A stretch of 64,000 nucleotides of DNA from Taiwanofungus camphoratus (GCA_003999685.1 CP021224.1:868001-932000), one strand, 5' to 3'. Counted from the first letter of the stretch, positions 23,157 to 35,593 are shown. Notes: generated from the letters alone by a model not told the origin. A program made the numbers and translations.

Positions 23157-23475
23157 GACAGTATGGATGTCATGGAGTATGCTTTCGAAAATGCGTGGCA
23201 TCGTGCAGCCTGCATGTTATGAGATCCGATGAGTTGTACGAATGCTGCATTTGTTGTGAACATTTTTGAGTCTTCAATATATCTGTCCCCTATCCTTATC
23301 CTGGCATCTATGTTCGTCATCGGAAAATGTTGGTTTGTATGTCTCGCCGACACTTGATGCAAGACGGCTGCACACCTGAATCGATTACGTTCAATACCAG
23401 AAACATATTCATCAGCATGCATAAGCACGAAAATCGTCAAGTTCACGATGCTACATGAAACACCGCGAAAGCCGC
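23157..23475. other. Short intergenic region between convergent genes
   Basis: About 320 bases containing the 3' ends of the Ppo and DPH4 genes. A minus-strand frame of 100 codons (23144-23446) has no recognisable domain and overlaps the Ppo stop, so I treat it as chance. Confidence 0.4.
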
Positions 23476-23990
23476 CTATCGATAATCCTCACCGGCGCCA
23501 TCGTTCACGAGCTCATACCCGACCCAAACGACCTCCGAGCAACTGTTGCAGCCGACAAGATGCTGGCCTGCCTCCATATCCCTTTCCGTGATGACATAGC
23601 TCCCTCCACATCGACATGAGTACCTCCATGTAGTGAGTTCCATCTCCTCTATCTCATCGAAATCCTCTAGGGAAACCACTTGAGCTGGACGCGGGCCCGT
23701 ATGCTGTGCGATTGCTGTGTCCCTGGCTGCATCGTAGGCAGCGCGCGCAGATGGCGACGAGAGGGTCTCATACACCTGTTTCAGCAATCCAATATCTCTG
23801 ATGGAGGATCCAGGTCCATTGGCAGAGCCGTTGTTAGGAAATGATTGTTGTTTGTCCGGATGGCAATGCAGGAGCGTCTGGTGATAGGCATACTTTATCT
23901 CGGCCGGGGACGCTGAAGGCGTGATGGACAAGAGGGCGTAATAATCTGACGAAACGTGGTCATCCAGATTGGCAAGGAAATGATTGTTCT
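23476..23990 (-). CDS. DPH4: Diphthamide biosynthesis protein 4 (J domain plus CSL zinc finger)
   Basis: The visible exon reads NNHFLANLDDHVSSDYYALL, then a J domain with the HPD motif in LLHCHPDKQQSF, a second half LLKQVYETLSSPSARAAYDA, and a C-terminal DPH-type zinc finger with C-x-C (YSCRCGGSYVI) and C-x2-C (VGCNSCSEVVWVG). This combination is specific to Dph4/DNAJC24, which supports the iron-dependent first step of diphthamide formation on eEF2. The exon begins right after a TTTCAG acceptor at 23991-23993, so at least one upstream exon with the start codon exists between about 24000 and 24330; I could not fix it. It is divergent from the lipase gene. Confidence 0.9.
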
Positions 23991-24478
23991 CTGAAAGGGT
24001 GGTGAAACTTTTCTATTGAAAAGCCAAGCTCTTGAGCGCGGATTTGATTTGATCTTGAGACGAAAAGAATCAGCGCTGGTAACTTTGCATGTACGTATGT
24101 ACAATAAATGGCCTTAGCGCTTGCCATCTTACCTGCAAGAGTGCTAGGCGATTGGACTGAGCAAAGAAGCGATGAGATTCGCGAGACCCAGACTGGCACA
24201 ACTCGAGAACAATGTCATTTTCAGGGAAAACAGCTCAATTGGATCAGAGTCACCTCCCTCGTTCTGCAATCTACATTGCATGATATGTCGGTTTGCAAAA
24301 ATCATTGCATCAACTTCCAGAGCGCTCGGTCGAAACAATGTAAACCCGACAAGGGCGGGAAACAGCGTTAAAACCGGGCGGACGCGTCACTTTCCGCTAC
24401 GTTTCCAAGGACGACATAAATGTTTTGCTCTGACCATTATCCAGCTTCACTCAAGTATCTTTGCTCTCGTCATTAGTA

Positions 24479-26304
24479 ATGTCTTCAGAAACTGTCCATC
24501 TCCTCGTTCTTGTTCATGGCATGTGGGGTAACCCCAGTCATCTCGCAGAATTGCATCGAGTAATTCGTGAACTTCGGTGTCAACCTTCTTCAGAGGCTGG
24601 ACCTTCGGGCGAAAGACTGGAAATCTTGCTTGCGGAGACTAACAGGGATGAGTACACATATGACGGGATTGATTGGGGAGGCGAACGAGTGGCAGAGGAG
24701 GTGAGTAGCTACGGTGGCCGGAAGGTGCAATGTCTCTGACCAATTTGCATGTAGACCTACGAGGCCGTGAACCGGCTCGAAAGTGAGGGAAAGCAGGTCA
24801 CTCGCTTTTCGATCACCGGGTACAGCCTCGGAGGACTGGTTTCGCGCTATGTTGTTGGGTGAGTGATGCATGCTCCAGATGTTTAGCTGCAGTTCCAGAA
24901 GGCGGGACAGCTAGACAACCTCGTCTATAGTTCTGATACCTTGCTTCGACTGTATGCTTGATTTGATTCTCGGTTACTTCAAGATGATATTTTGCGCCCT
25001 TTATTGATATCACGTTATTTGTTTGTACAGCATCCTTCACCAGCGGAAGTTCTTCGAGACCGTCACACCTGTGAACTTCAATACCATCGCAACGCCTCAT
25101 ATTGGTCTGCCAAGATACCGCACGGCAATTTCGTCAGTTCTCACCTATTTAGGGCCCAAATTGCTGTCTCGGACAGGAGAGCAGTTTTGGACCGTGTGTT
25201 GTCTTCTCCCCTCAGATTATATCCCATGATCCAAATGTTTGGATATTTTAGGTTGACAAATGGTCCGCACGGGGACGACCTCTCCTGGAGGTCATGGCTG
25301 ACCCTGGTAAGATCACGATCTTTGCTTATAACAGTTGGCTAATTCATATATGCAAGAACGGATTTTTTACCAAGCCCTGTGTCTATTTTCTCACCTCCGT
25401 ATATATGCGAATGCGGTGAATGACAACACTGTTCCATACCCTACCGCAGCGATTGAGGGCGACGATATATTCAGACATCATACGACGAAGGGAATGCACA
25501 TGTGCGTCTTCACATCAAAACCTGGATATTACAAAGCAGTTATGTGATACCTACTCAGAGAGCTAGACGAGCAATACTCCCCCATAATCAAGTCCTATAC
25601 TCTTCCTGATACTCTGTCAGATCCATCACCTGAGCCAAAACCACTTTCGCTGAGCTGGATGCAGAGCTTCCGGCTCCGCTTACCACCTGCCTTGCAGTTC
25701 AGCTTCCCATATAACATTGTGTGTTCAGTCGGGCTGTCCTCCGAGTATATCCACGAGCATTGAGCATACATTCCCATTTCAGATTTTCTATATTACGACG
25801 CCGATCGTGATCCCCCTCTTGATCATGCTCGTCATTACCCGTCTATCTCTCTCCTCACACTCCTCCCGTGCACGCCTCAAGCAGTTCGAGAAGGAGGACT
25901 CGAATACGCAGCGCCTCGTGCATGTCCTGGCAAAACTTGAACGCCAAGTAGAGGACGTGGTGGCGGACCTGATTGACGACGCGACCGCCTCTCCCGTCGC
26001 CGCATCAGCTGCAACGCTGCCGTCAAGCCCAGAACCAGGATTGACAAGGACGGACTCTAAGTCCGGGTTGGCAGCCCAGTCCGATGCCAACGCACCAAGG
26101 CCCCAGCATGTTGTCCTATCAGACTTACAGTTGAAGCTCGTAGCCTCGCTGAACACGCTTCCGAAGCTGAAGAAGGAGCTCGCATTCATTCATCCTGTGC
26201 GCAACTCCCATTCTGCCATCATCTCGCGTGATGTCAAGCATTTCGCCTTCCACAAGATGGGTGAGGGGGTTCTACGACACTGGGCGGACCATTTCGTAAT
26301 TTAG
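24479..26304 (+). CDS. DUF676-family serine esterase/lipase, Lpl1-like
   Basis: A spliced gene starting MSSETVHLLVLVHGMWGNPS. The alpha/beta hydrolase signals are LVLVHGMWGN (oxyanion region), the nucleophile elbow GYSLGG (Ser codon 24824-24826), FNTIATPHIGLPRY and NDNTVPYPTAAIE with the late acid/His region. Near the C-terminus a hydrophobic segment FYITTPIVIPLLIMLVITRL could be a membrane anchor, followed by a coiled-coil-like acidic stretch and a final conserved segment RNSHSAIISRDVKHFAFHKM. The best match from memory is yeast Lpl1, a lipid-droplet phospholipase, or its relative Rog1. Substrate and location are inferred. Confidence 0.88.
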
Positions 26305-26667
26305 GGACATCGTTTTGTACTGGAAAGAGATATTTTGCAATTAGAAGTTCGAGAGACATAACTGCTTCTGTACTTCTGATACGGGTTTCATTTAATGATT
26401 GGTGTAGTGTTTGTGCCAGTGGCCTTCAGTGAATGCAAGTTATAAGATGATGATATATCGTGTGGTAGATAGGCAAAGTATTCCAGAGGAGGTTCACTTG
26501 CTGGAGCACTTGCTTTCAGCAATCAACTTGTGTCTCATCTGCAAATTCAAGGAGACACATGCGAAACTAAATGCAATGATATACTTTACGCAAAGCAAAG
26601 AATTTTACAAATTATAAACCAAGTATGGGGCACCCATGTAGTCTAGATTACCCTCAACACGATACCT
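26305..26667. other. Intergenic region between convergent genes
   Basis: AT-rich 3' flanks of the lipase gene and of the DUF6533-like gene. A 68-codon plus-strand frame (26411-26617) shows no domain and is probably chance. Confidence 0.35.
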
Positions 26668-28438
26668 TTATTGAACTTGCATGATATCTTCTACGCCATC
26701 ACTTCCTGCTCTGTCTTCATCATGGCTAGTTGATATGTCCATGTCTGAGTCGAGGCCACCCCTGTCATCTGTAGTAGTCAATGAGAATGATCCATGATCC
26801 AGTGTTGCACCCATATTTCCAACCACTCTAGATGCAAGTCTACTGCCAAATCCCAAACTAGTAGTCGGCATTCCAGATGATTGTAATTGAGAAGTTGAGG
26901 TGTCATCACTTGAATCATCAGAGTGATGCAAATTCATCAGAAACCGGCAAATAAGGATGTTGGGTAAGCTAATATCCAGTAGTACATTAGAAATGACAAG
27001 GTAATATGCACAAAATATACAAACGTTGCTTGAAAATATGTTACTATCTGCTGTAATGTCTGATGATACAAACCTCAGGAAAACCTTGAACTGGTAATAC
27101 AAATAAAACAAACCTACTGCTGTAGAACCAAAGGCAGAAGAAGCCATGTTTATTGCCGTCAGAATAGCAAGAACACTGAAATCATTGTTAGTTACTAGCA
27201 TGTCTGTGAGCCTGAAAGTATAAATGCACATACACAAAGTAGATTGTCCCTGAATGTTATACTATTGTAAGTTGGTTGCTCTGAATCTCATTATATATGT
27301 ACAAGTAGTGCAACACACCATCTCTTAAAAGTAATGTTACAAGTGTGGCCTTGATATTTGCCTTGCTGGCTTCTCTCTTGATTCTGTAGGTTTTCATCCA
27401 GGTAACAAGAAGGACAATCAGATCACATGCAATTGTGCATGCACCAGTTGTGTAGGACACTGATTAGAAGGTATATATGAAAATTAGACATTGTGTGGCT
27501 CTGAGAGATATCAATAACAGTACACCTAAAGCAACTATATATCAGCATGATTGACAACCATAATAACACATTTTCTTACATACATGGTGGCATAGGTGGT
27601 AGACAGATAGAACCCCCAGTTGCAAATAGCATAATTGTTCAATACCGGCAAAACAATGACTTCTGCATATGCCAGTTTGGAGTAGGCATACTTCAAAGAG
27701 TCGACATAATCAGCTGATGGACACTATCGTGCAGTAGACAAACGTTCTTACCAGATTTAACCCAACAGAAGTCATCAGTAAGACCGATATGGCCGAGGTA
27801 GGCCGCCAATCGCGACCACTTATGGCATATGCACGAAGTGCCGAAAATGCTGTAATCATATAGTAAGTATCAAAGATATAATTGATAACTTGCAGCCAAC
27901 CTGCTATCGAAATATATTGCGCAAGGTCGACAATAGAACTCAAGACCGATATGGCTTCGCAACTGAATTCATAACCACGGGTAAATATATCATACACCGG
28001 TAATTGAAATGCATAAAGTACCTCTAAAATGGATAACAATGAGATTCTCTATTCAACAAAGAAAGAGATGAGCATACTTTGGGAGTGCTTGCAGATGGAA
28101 CCAAGCAAATCTGAAGGATGGAGAATGCCACTACAATATATCGGTTGAGAAGGAACATGATGGTGCTGCCTGAGACCTTGCGACGCCAAACTAGCTCCAC
28201 TTCTTGAGGAACTGTGATGATATATTCAAAGAAGACCATCGCTGCAGCAGATTAAGGGTTCAGTGATGATTGTGTCTCAAAGATTGATACTCACTTGCAA
28301 CGGCCACAAGAACGTAATCCTGTGGCAGGCTTTCGGGTTCTCCGCTGAGAACACCACACAGATTGACATAAAATGTACTCACATTTGGTCCAGAATCGAG
28401 ACAATCTCCTGAGTAATGGTACTGTTACTGGAGGCCAT
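26668..28438 (-). CDS. Multipass membrane protein, DUF6533-like
   Basis: Start at 28438 (MASSNSTITQEIVSILDQ), stop at 26668, about eight exons. Exon 2 reads VFFEYIITVPQEVELVWRRK and then GSTIMFLLNRYIVVAFSILQ, matching the N-terminal signature of the DUF6533 family (EVELIWKR..FLLNRY) that is expanded in Agaricomycetes. Further hydrophobic helices follow: YISIAGWLQ or LSALRAYAISGRDWRPTSAI, and CTIACDLIVLLVTWMKTYRI. The C-terminus after the last helix is hydrophilic, rich in Ser, Asp and Thr, and ends DIMQVQ. Function of the family is unknown; seven-helix-like topology suggests a sensor or transporter, but this is a guess. Confidence 0.75.
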
Positions 28439-30650
28439 CTGTGACTAGTCAACACTAGATAGAAAACACTAGCAATGGTTGAGTAGGCAAGAGTAGTAAA
28501 TAATTGTTAGATGTATGACCACAGTTTGGCTCTCACAGAATGAACCAGATCTTATAGCACTTGTTCAGACCCGGGACCCGGAGCATGTGCATGATGGCTG
28601 TGGTACACTTTGATGAGCAGCGATAGAAGCCGATGCAAGGCGTCCAATTCATGGGTGCAGAACAGATGTCGCTGCACTGCCGATTAGTCCAGCGGCGGAG
28701 GCAGACGCCTGATGCACTAAACCTAAAAACATGCCCCCGTGACTTGCTGGTAGGTTGTGATTGGCAGTCACTAAACACCTAGGCTCTGAGCTGAACTCCG
28801 AGGCTTCAACTTGCTTCGTGATTAGTACTGACATTGGCACATGAGAGCAAACAGCTCACCCTCGAGCTCACCCCAGTTTTCAATTATCAAATGCTGAACG
28901 GAGCATTCATTGTTATCTATTTGTATGATAGACCAGAACAGTGGTTGAGAAACCTATCAATCAATCCAGAGAACAGTGCATGACGTGTCAGTAAGGGTAA
29001 AACGCCTGCTACTACTTGATTGACAGCTGGCGCCTTTGATCTGTGATACACGATGCATCCCAGACTCCCTTGGTCTTGTCCGATGCCAAGTCAAGAGTCG
29101 AGCACTATATTGACTCCACAAACCATTCTTTGCCTTAAATAGCAGCGCTAATGGTCATTTCTCACCCTTTGAATCAGCATTTCTTATCCTTTGAATTAGC
29201 TCAGCTTGTTGAAGGACGTCTGTAGTGTGTTTGAACTCCTGTCTTATTCCACAAAGCTTCCTTGCGAACAGTCTGAAGCATCCACATCACCACCATGATG
29301 TGCGTCACACCTGGGTCAGTAACTTGTGATTCAATAACTACTAGAGTTTAAAACACTCATGTTCTCGAATACGGTTAACAAAAACATCGGACTGGCCATT
29401 GTCAAAGTGAGTACCAACATGGATCAAACATTAACTCACCTCTTAAGGTCCGAGTCTAAAGCTCAAATGACTGCATTCTAAGCCACATTTTCTGGGCCTT
29501 GTTTTCAACCAACAGACGAAGGCTTGCCAACATTTCCAAAACATCCTGTATTTCAAGGTGCATCGATCCATGTAGCCTTTAACGATTGGCAATTCGACTT
29601 GTAAATCTTTGATCCTGGCCACTCGGAGCGATTCCTGTCTGATTTGTATCAGCTGGGTTACAGCCCCAACAGATAAGCCATCACTTACAACCGTTTATCT
29701 AGGGCCCAACTCGAAGCATTGAGTGTCAGTAATGATACATCGACGCAGCTGAACTTTGCGAGTCTTGAGTCGTCGAAGATAGAGTGTATCAACCCTCCCG
29801 CGCGGGTTCATCGATCGGCAGGATCCAGATCTCCAGCTTCAAAGCTTCAAGCTTCAGATCGACACCGGAGCATTACAGCAGCAATACTAGCTTCCGCCTA
29901 GCCGATTAAGAACGCATGAAATGGCCTTTTAAATCTACTATGTGACCAGCTATCAGCCTGTGGATGTCCATTGAAATTTCATTTCTTGCCGACTCACAAT
30001 GGGGCTCAGACACGTAAACCGAGATGCCCTATGTCATCCACAAGGGATTACATACAAAGGGACCGGTGTTCCACTAATGAGAAGATTTTAAAAGATCCTT
30101 TTTGTGGAGACTTCTCAAAATGATGGTTCTAGCGGCGTGAGTGGCACGACTATAAGAACGACACTGTCGTGGCTTGCTCTGTAAGTACCTTGTGGCCCTG
30201 CCACTCCCTGTGTTCCACTCTGCCACTCATTTCACTGCAAATTTATTTACAAGCCGCTGGCGGTAGCACCAAATCCTCCACATTGTCTCTACAAGTACAA
30301 GGTTGAACAACCGGTGGGATGGCCCGAACGAAATCTCTGACCTATCGCGGAAGTAGGCCATGTTTCTTGTGTAAATCAGGGTAAATATAGTAACTATAAC
30401 ACCTGGCAGGGACTCTCCAAGAATTGAAGGAGCAGGGCTCTGGTACATTCGAAGGAAATTGTGTGCTCACTGGAGGTAAGCCTAATGTTACTCGTCCCAA
30501 ATTACTAAGCATCATATTGAGACACTTACGTAGTAAGAAGAAAGGCCACAAAGTTCAAAGTACCTCTGGGTCGACGAGCACCAAATTGCGTAACACTTGA
30601 GACACAGAATCTGGTAAGCGTGTGTGTCACAAACATCCTTTTAACACTTA
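28439..30650. other. Gene-poor AT-rich stretch
   Basis: About 2.2 kb without a supported gene. The first part carries the promoter of the membrane protein gene. An imperfect tandem repeat lies at about 29167-29202 (CCTTTGAATCAGC and CCTTTGAATTAGC) and a short AGCTTCAA repeat near 29836-29858. A minus-strand piece at 30227-30480 (SLPGVIVTIFTLIYTRN) has some hydrophobic, exon-like character but no complete gene. I see no inverted repeats or transposase. Confidence 0.4.
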
Positions 30651-31788
30651 ATGGTGTGTATTGCCAAGGGGCGCGAGGATTATGTTGAATATCGCGGAAA
30701 CGGGCGATACAAAGTCACGTCGCAGACAAGAAGCTTGTGAGTAGCACAAGCCAATTGGTATTTCTCTATCCGAAGAGACACATGCTACTCTTTAGAATGA
30801 GAGAGTGCAGCCGCGTTCTCTCAGGAAGACAATTTTCCACGGACAAGGAGAGGTATTTAGCTGAGATCGCTTACCTCTACAAACACATCCCGCGGACCTT
30901 GAGAGACACGAAATCAGCTGTAAGGTCACTGTCCTTGTTGTTGCTCCGACATGATCACACAGGGCATTTCAGATTGCTCTCGAAAACCTGGAACTGAAGA
31001 GGGAGCTCAAAGAACGGAGACTGCGCCCTGAAGAAGGTTCTTCGCAGGCCGCAGATGCTGCTCCACCGATAGCAGACGCTGGTGCTCCTATTGATGTCGA
31101 CGTCGACGAGAACCCACTGTAAGTGATTGTTGCTGTTGCAAGAATGCCTCTCACTCGGAGGTCCAGCTTGTCGCCCATCCGGCAACCACAGAGTGAAGCA
31201 GTTGTCCCCGTACGAGCCTACCCATCGCCCGAATCGAATGCCCGTCGACCGCTGGGGCACGCTCGTGCGTTCGGCAATCCGCCCTCACCATCGCCTCATG
31301 CGACGACGATCGTAATGGATATCGATGCAGACTTATGTGAGGGAGATAGTCATGCTCAAGGGGCGGAGGTTAGTCATGCTGCCATTGTGGAACAATCACA
31401 TCCTGATCGTTCATGTTGTTTGTTCACAGGACGGAGTTGGCAAGGCGCAAATTGCCGCACTCAAACTCCAAGTGGCGCACCTTGAGCGCCAACTAGCTCA
31501 AGCTAGAGCTCATGAAGAATCTCTGGAAGCTCAAATCGTTGAAATGCAGTCCTCAACACGGGTTCCAATGGACCAGTTGGAGAATGCTGAGGTTGCACAT
31601 GCCGTTTGCGCGAAGCGGATCCAAGAGCTGGAGGAACAGGTCAAGAAGCAGACGGTGTTGATTGAGAGCTATGTTTGTCAAGCAAGAGCTCAGCTTGGCA
31701 TGGTAAGTGCCTTATTCAATTTGATTGTGGGTGACAAATGGCACTTATCAATCATCCGCAGCTTGAAGCCAGTGTCCGTAATCCCTGA
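30651..31788 (+). CDS. Orphan coiled-coil protein, unknown function
   Basis: Six exons join with no frame break: 30651-30736, 30811-30919, 30973-31118, 31143-31368, 31430-31702 and 31762-31788, all GT-AG, giving 288 residues. It starts MVCIAKGREDYVEYRGNGRY. Residues about 40-85 form a basic helical region (YLAEIAYLYKHIPRTLRDTK, LKRELKERRLRPEEG), then a Pro/Ser/Arg-rich linker, then a coiled coil from about 190 to 275 (IAALKLQVAHLERQLAQARA, AKRIQELEEQVKKQTVLIES). No signal peptide or membrane segment. I recognise no family. It could be a structural or transcription-associated protein; the basic region before the coil is compatible with nucleic acid binding but proves nothing. Confidence 0.65.
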
Positions 31789-33563
31789 ACCGCCCTTCGT
31801 CTGTCTACGATTGGATCCCATCAAGATTGGTATATCGGACCCATATATTTGAGTTTTTGCTAATTCCTTGTTCGAGGTTATTTTACTGCAATGATTGTAC
31901 TGTTCTTATCCACAACGATTAGGTGTTAGAAATGGGAGATTACTGAGTACCTCTGCATTGATCATAAGAACAATGGGAATTCTGCAGGCCAGCTCAGTCT
32001 CACGAAGGGGATAATCAGGGAACTTCCATATTGAATGTTTATGTTTATAACGCTACAACATTGGGTTGGTCATCATCTGTTACAGTCCATCCATGTCAAA
32101 ATAAAGGAAAGATTACCCATGGAGCTACATCGAGCAGCCCCAATATAATATACGATATTAGATATAAGTATGATAGAGGTATCGATATTCGTGGCAAGGT
32201 GAGATATGAGATGGCGCGTTTCGTGAGGCGGCGGACACTGAGGGTGAGGGATTAGTTGAAGCGAATGCTGCGGCGGCGTGTGGTGAGGAGAACGAAGTCC
32301 TCTGGGAGGATCGAAGCCCGTTCTGGTTTGCGAGTCGCCTGGCTCAAGGACTTCCATGCACGAATGATGCGCCGTTCAAGGTACTTTTTGCAGGACAAGC
32401 TGACGGAGATGCATAAATTCCAATCATTTCAGATGCAGAGATATTAGGAGCATACCGTGGCTTCTCAGGAAAAGACGCGGTAAGGTAGCGGGAAGCCATT
32501 GAAGTGATCACTGATGTGGTACAGCAAATATAGGTATGAATGGCGGAGGATGGTGTTACAAAGGCAGAGGTGGATGGTCCAAATGTCTCAGCAATCGTAA
32601 ATTAGGCAATGCTATAGTCGTCACGGACGATACACAGGAGGGAAGTTGCAGGTTCCGGATAGGAAGTGAGGTTTGGCAAAACGCAAGGAATTGCAGCCAG
32701 TCAGGCGAAGCCTCTTATACCACAGGCTCGTGGCGCCTCCTCTAGGAACAATGTCGGCCGCCTTCACATTATGAAACACAATGAATATAGGTTACTAGCC
32801 AAACTGTTTGCATTCTTGAAGTCATACACCTCAATTGCCGTCAACGGAACAAGTCAGCGCGTGGTTGAGGGACAAAAGAGCCAGCAACAGCCTCATTGTC
32901 GCAATGACTTGCCTTTTCGGGCGGTCCAAAGGAACAGCTCCACCACTCGAACATCCTGGGCCTTATTACTCCCTTGTCCTATGGACCAGTCGTGTTCAGT
33001 TTGGGTTCATGGAATGCTGTGGCTGGCCTGACATATGCAAATGTAAAATATTGGCAATGAAGATAATTCTTAAATGATATCGCACAAGGCCTAGGCATTC
33101 TTGGGTTTATGTGCTGGCAACCCGGTAATGACAACGCTGACGGATTGACCGGGACGTATTGTTATGTTGTGAGTGATCGCAATTCATTTGGAGCGAGGTA
33201 GACAATCATGACGTGCAATGCACTCATCATTCCTCGTTCAATGAGGACAACATGTTGCAACCATGCCGTAGAATGTTTGAAGGTGAAGAATAGGACTTCC
33301 TTTCGGCCGTAATATACTGACCCACGGCCCTTGAATATGGTTGCGCATTCACAACTTCGAATTGCGTCTTAAAAGACTGGTCCACACAAAACTCTCAACT
33401 TGTAGGAGTATACGCCACGAACATCCAACGGATGCTGCAATACAATATGACATTTCTATACCATTACTAGAACCATGAATAATATGGAACAAATCCGGAT
33501 GTAATGATGCGTGTATCAAATGCAGAGGAAAGCTGTGTGCACAAGCGGAACAATAAGAACGAA
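31789..33563. other. Gene-poor stretch with exon-like fragments
   Basis: Two pieces look like remnants or isolated exons on the plus strand. One at about 32210-32380 reads EDRSPFWFASRLAQGLP before AAG and GTACTT; every continuation I tried runs into a stop. The other, at about 32826-33035, reads QVSAWLRDKRASNSLIVAMT and PLEHPGPYYSLVLWTSRVQF. Neither shows a known domain, and they do not join into one gene. The rest holds nothing I recognise. Confidence 0.4.
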
Positions 33564-35225
33564 TTAGTCCGAGACCTCATCTGTAGCACCCGGCCTGTTG
33601 TCGTCATTTGGTAGTGTGAGCGCAGCAACGCCATTTGCGACGCCATTCACACTGGTTATGTCGACACTCGAGGACTGCGGTTTCAGAATGTCGGCAATTC
33701 GGTTGGCCAACGGTGAAGGCTCAGCCTCAAGCGCCATCTTGAGGAACCACGGTTTGCTCATGTAGTTCCGGATTCTGCGGGCAAGCCGGGATATCAGAGC
33801 GGGAGTCCTTCTCCAGCGGAGGCGTACTCACCCGTCAGGTAGCAATACGACGACGTTGGTGCCTTTCGTCTGCGCAATCGGCCTACCGTCCTCACTCTTT
33901 AGCCACCGTAATGCGCCGCTTAGGGCACTCCCGCTGCTCCCCCCAACAAGTAGCCCCTCGAGCCGCATTAGCTTCTTAACGGCTGCAAAGGCCTCCTCGT
34001 CGGACGTCTTAATCCAGCTGTCAATGTCGGCATGCGACAGGACGTCCGGAATGAAATCATAACCGATGCCCTCTACGACATAGGACGAGCCCGCATCGTC
34101 TGTGTTCAGTGCCTCAGGTTGGGCAAGAATGCTTCCTTTCTGTATTGACGTGGCCACAAACGTGAGGCAAACATGGCTCAATGGAATGCGGAAGGGGGGT
34201 GCTTACGGGATCAACGCCGACAATGATGCACTGCTTGTTGTGAGTCTTCTTGATGGCGCGGGACAACCCTGTGACAGTGCCACCGGTGCCTGCGCCTGCG
34301 ATCAAGACATCAACCTTTCCGGAGGACGGTTTCTGAGGTGTTGACGGCGTTGAGGTTACAGCTTCGATAATTTCGGGGCCGGTAGTATGTTCATGCGCCA
34401 GCGGATTGTTCACCTAGTCCACATCCTCTCAGCCCAACATACTGGGGATCTAATAACGTGAGACGCACATTGCCGTATTGGTCGAGGATGATTCCACCTG
34501 GGATTTCGCGCTGTAGCTTCTGCGCCACTCCTACGATCGTTAAGGAATTCAGCCACGAGAGATGCAGAGGACGCAATATGTGCTCTACCTATGTGGGACT
34601 CCGGGGCATCCCAGGCGGCTTCTGTGGGGGTCCGGACGACTTCCGCCCCTAAGGCGCGGAGGGCAGCTTCTTTCTCCTGTCAAGTCGCATTAGGCGCGTG
34701 GCATGCAGACGGAAGAGAGTGAACAGACAAGTGACATCTTGTTGGGCATGGTGATGATCACAGAATATCCCTTATCTGTAGTATTCAGCATATGTATCAG
34801 GCTGGAGTATGGAGAGTTTGACCTTAACTGCACAGGCCATCGCCAATCCTATGCCTGCACAGAACCCATTCCCAGGTCATGACCACTGCTCACACAGTAG
34901 AATAGGAGATATGCTTTACCCGTGTTGCCGGACGTAGGCTCGATAACGACACTCTTCCCGGGGACAAGCTTGCCTTCCTTCTCCGCTGCTTCCACCATCC
35001 GCTTCGCTATCCTGTCCTTGACCGAGCCTCCGGCAGAAGTGTATTCGACCTTTCCCACTGCCGGAGGCGCCAACCGATAAGATTGGAATCTCAAGATGGC
35101 ACGCGCCTGAACTCACGCAAATTGCACTCTAAGCCTTCCAGCGCTGCAATCCTGTCCAGCCTGATAAGCGGGGTATTACCTACCGCGCCGAGGGCATCGT
35201 CAAGGATACGGGGAGAAATAGACAT
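33564..35225 (-). CDS. CYS4: Cystathionine beta-synthase, catalytic core only
   Basis: Start at 35225 ([20 protein letters not shown]), stop at 33564. Exons encode [30 protein letters not shown] (Schiff-base Lys in SVKDR), [89 protein letters not shown] and [20 protein letters not shown], the PLP fold type II set. The role is condensation of serine and homocysteine to cystathionine in transsulfuration. After [18 protein letters not shown] only about 60 residues follow and no CBS (Bateman) domain pair, unlike yeast Cys4 of about 507 residues. The EGIGYDFIP motif is more CBS-like than cysteine-synthase-like. The next gene upstream faces the same way. Confidence 0.92.
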
Positions 35226-35593
35226 GGCAAATAATATGAATAAGGGAAGAGCTGAGGTAGTTGAATACCGGCTTGAGACAAGACCACTGAGTGGAACACA
35301 GTAGTATATATGGGCACGGGCTCGGAGCTTGCGAATCGCGCGATGTGACGCGACGACAGGTCGCACGTGACTGGCGCTGGATCTAGCGTGCACTCGAACT
35401 CAGGCTCCTGGTCCGTGGAAGAGGGACCGCCGAACGAGGCTGATGCGGAGGCATCGGCACTTACTGACGCTGTGCATATGGTCTGCGCGAATACTTAGCT
35501 GTGTGCCGGTCTATTCATACATTGGGCAAGCAAGCAGAAATAATACATGTGGTAGCACAACAATCCCACAAATGATGTGATCCGACCAGGCGT
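35226..35593. other. Intergenic region between CBS and the DOPA dioxygenase-like gene
   Basis: About 370 bases holding the CBS promoter and the 3' end of the dioxygenase-like gene. No coding frame supported. Confidence 0.4.

Noticed and set aside
29719-29901. 60-codon plus-strand frame in the gene-poor stretch
   Set aside because: Low complexity around the AGCTTCAA repeats, no start context or continuation.
28439-30650. Search for terminal repeats, transposase or reverse transcriptase
   Set aside because: No long direct or inverted repeats and no catalytic motifs; only short imperfect repeats, so no mobile element is called.
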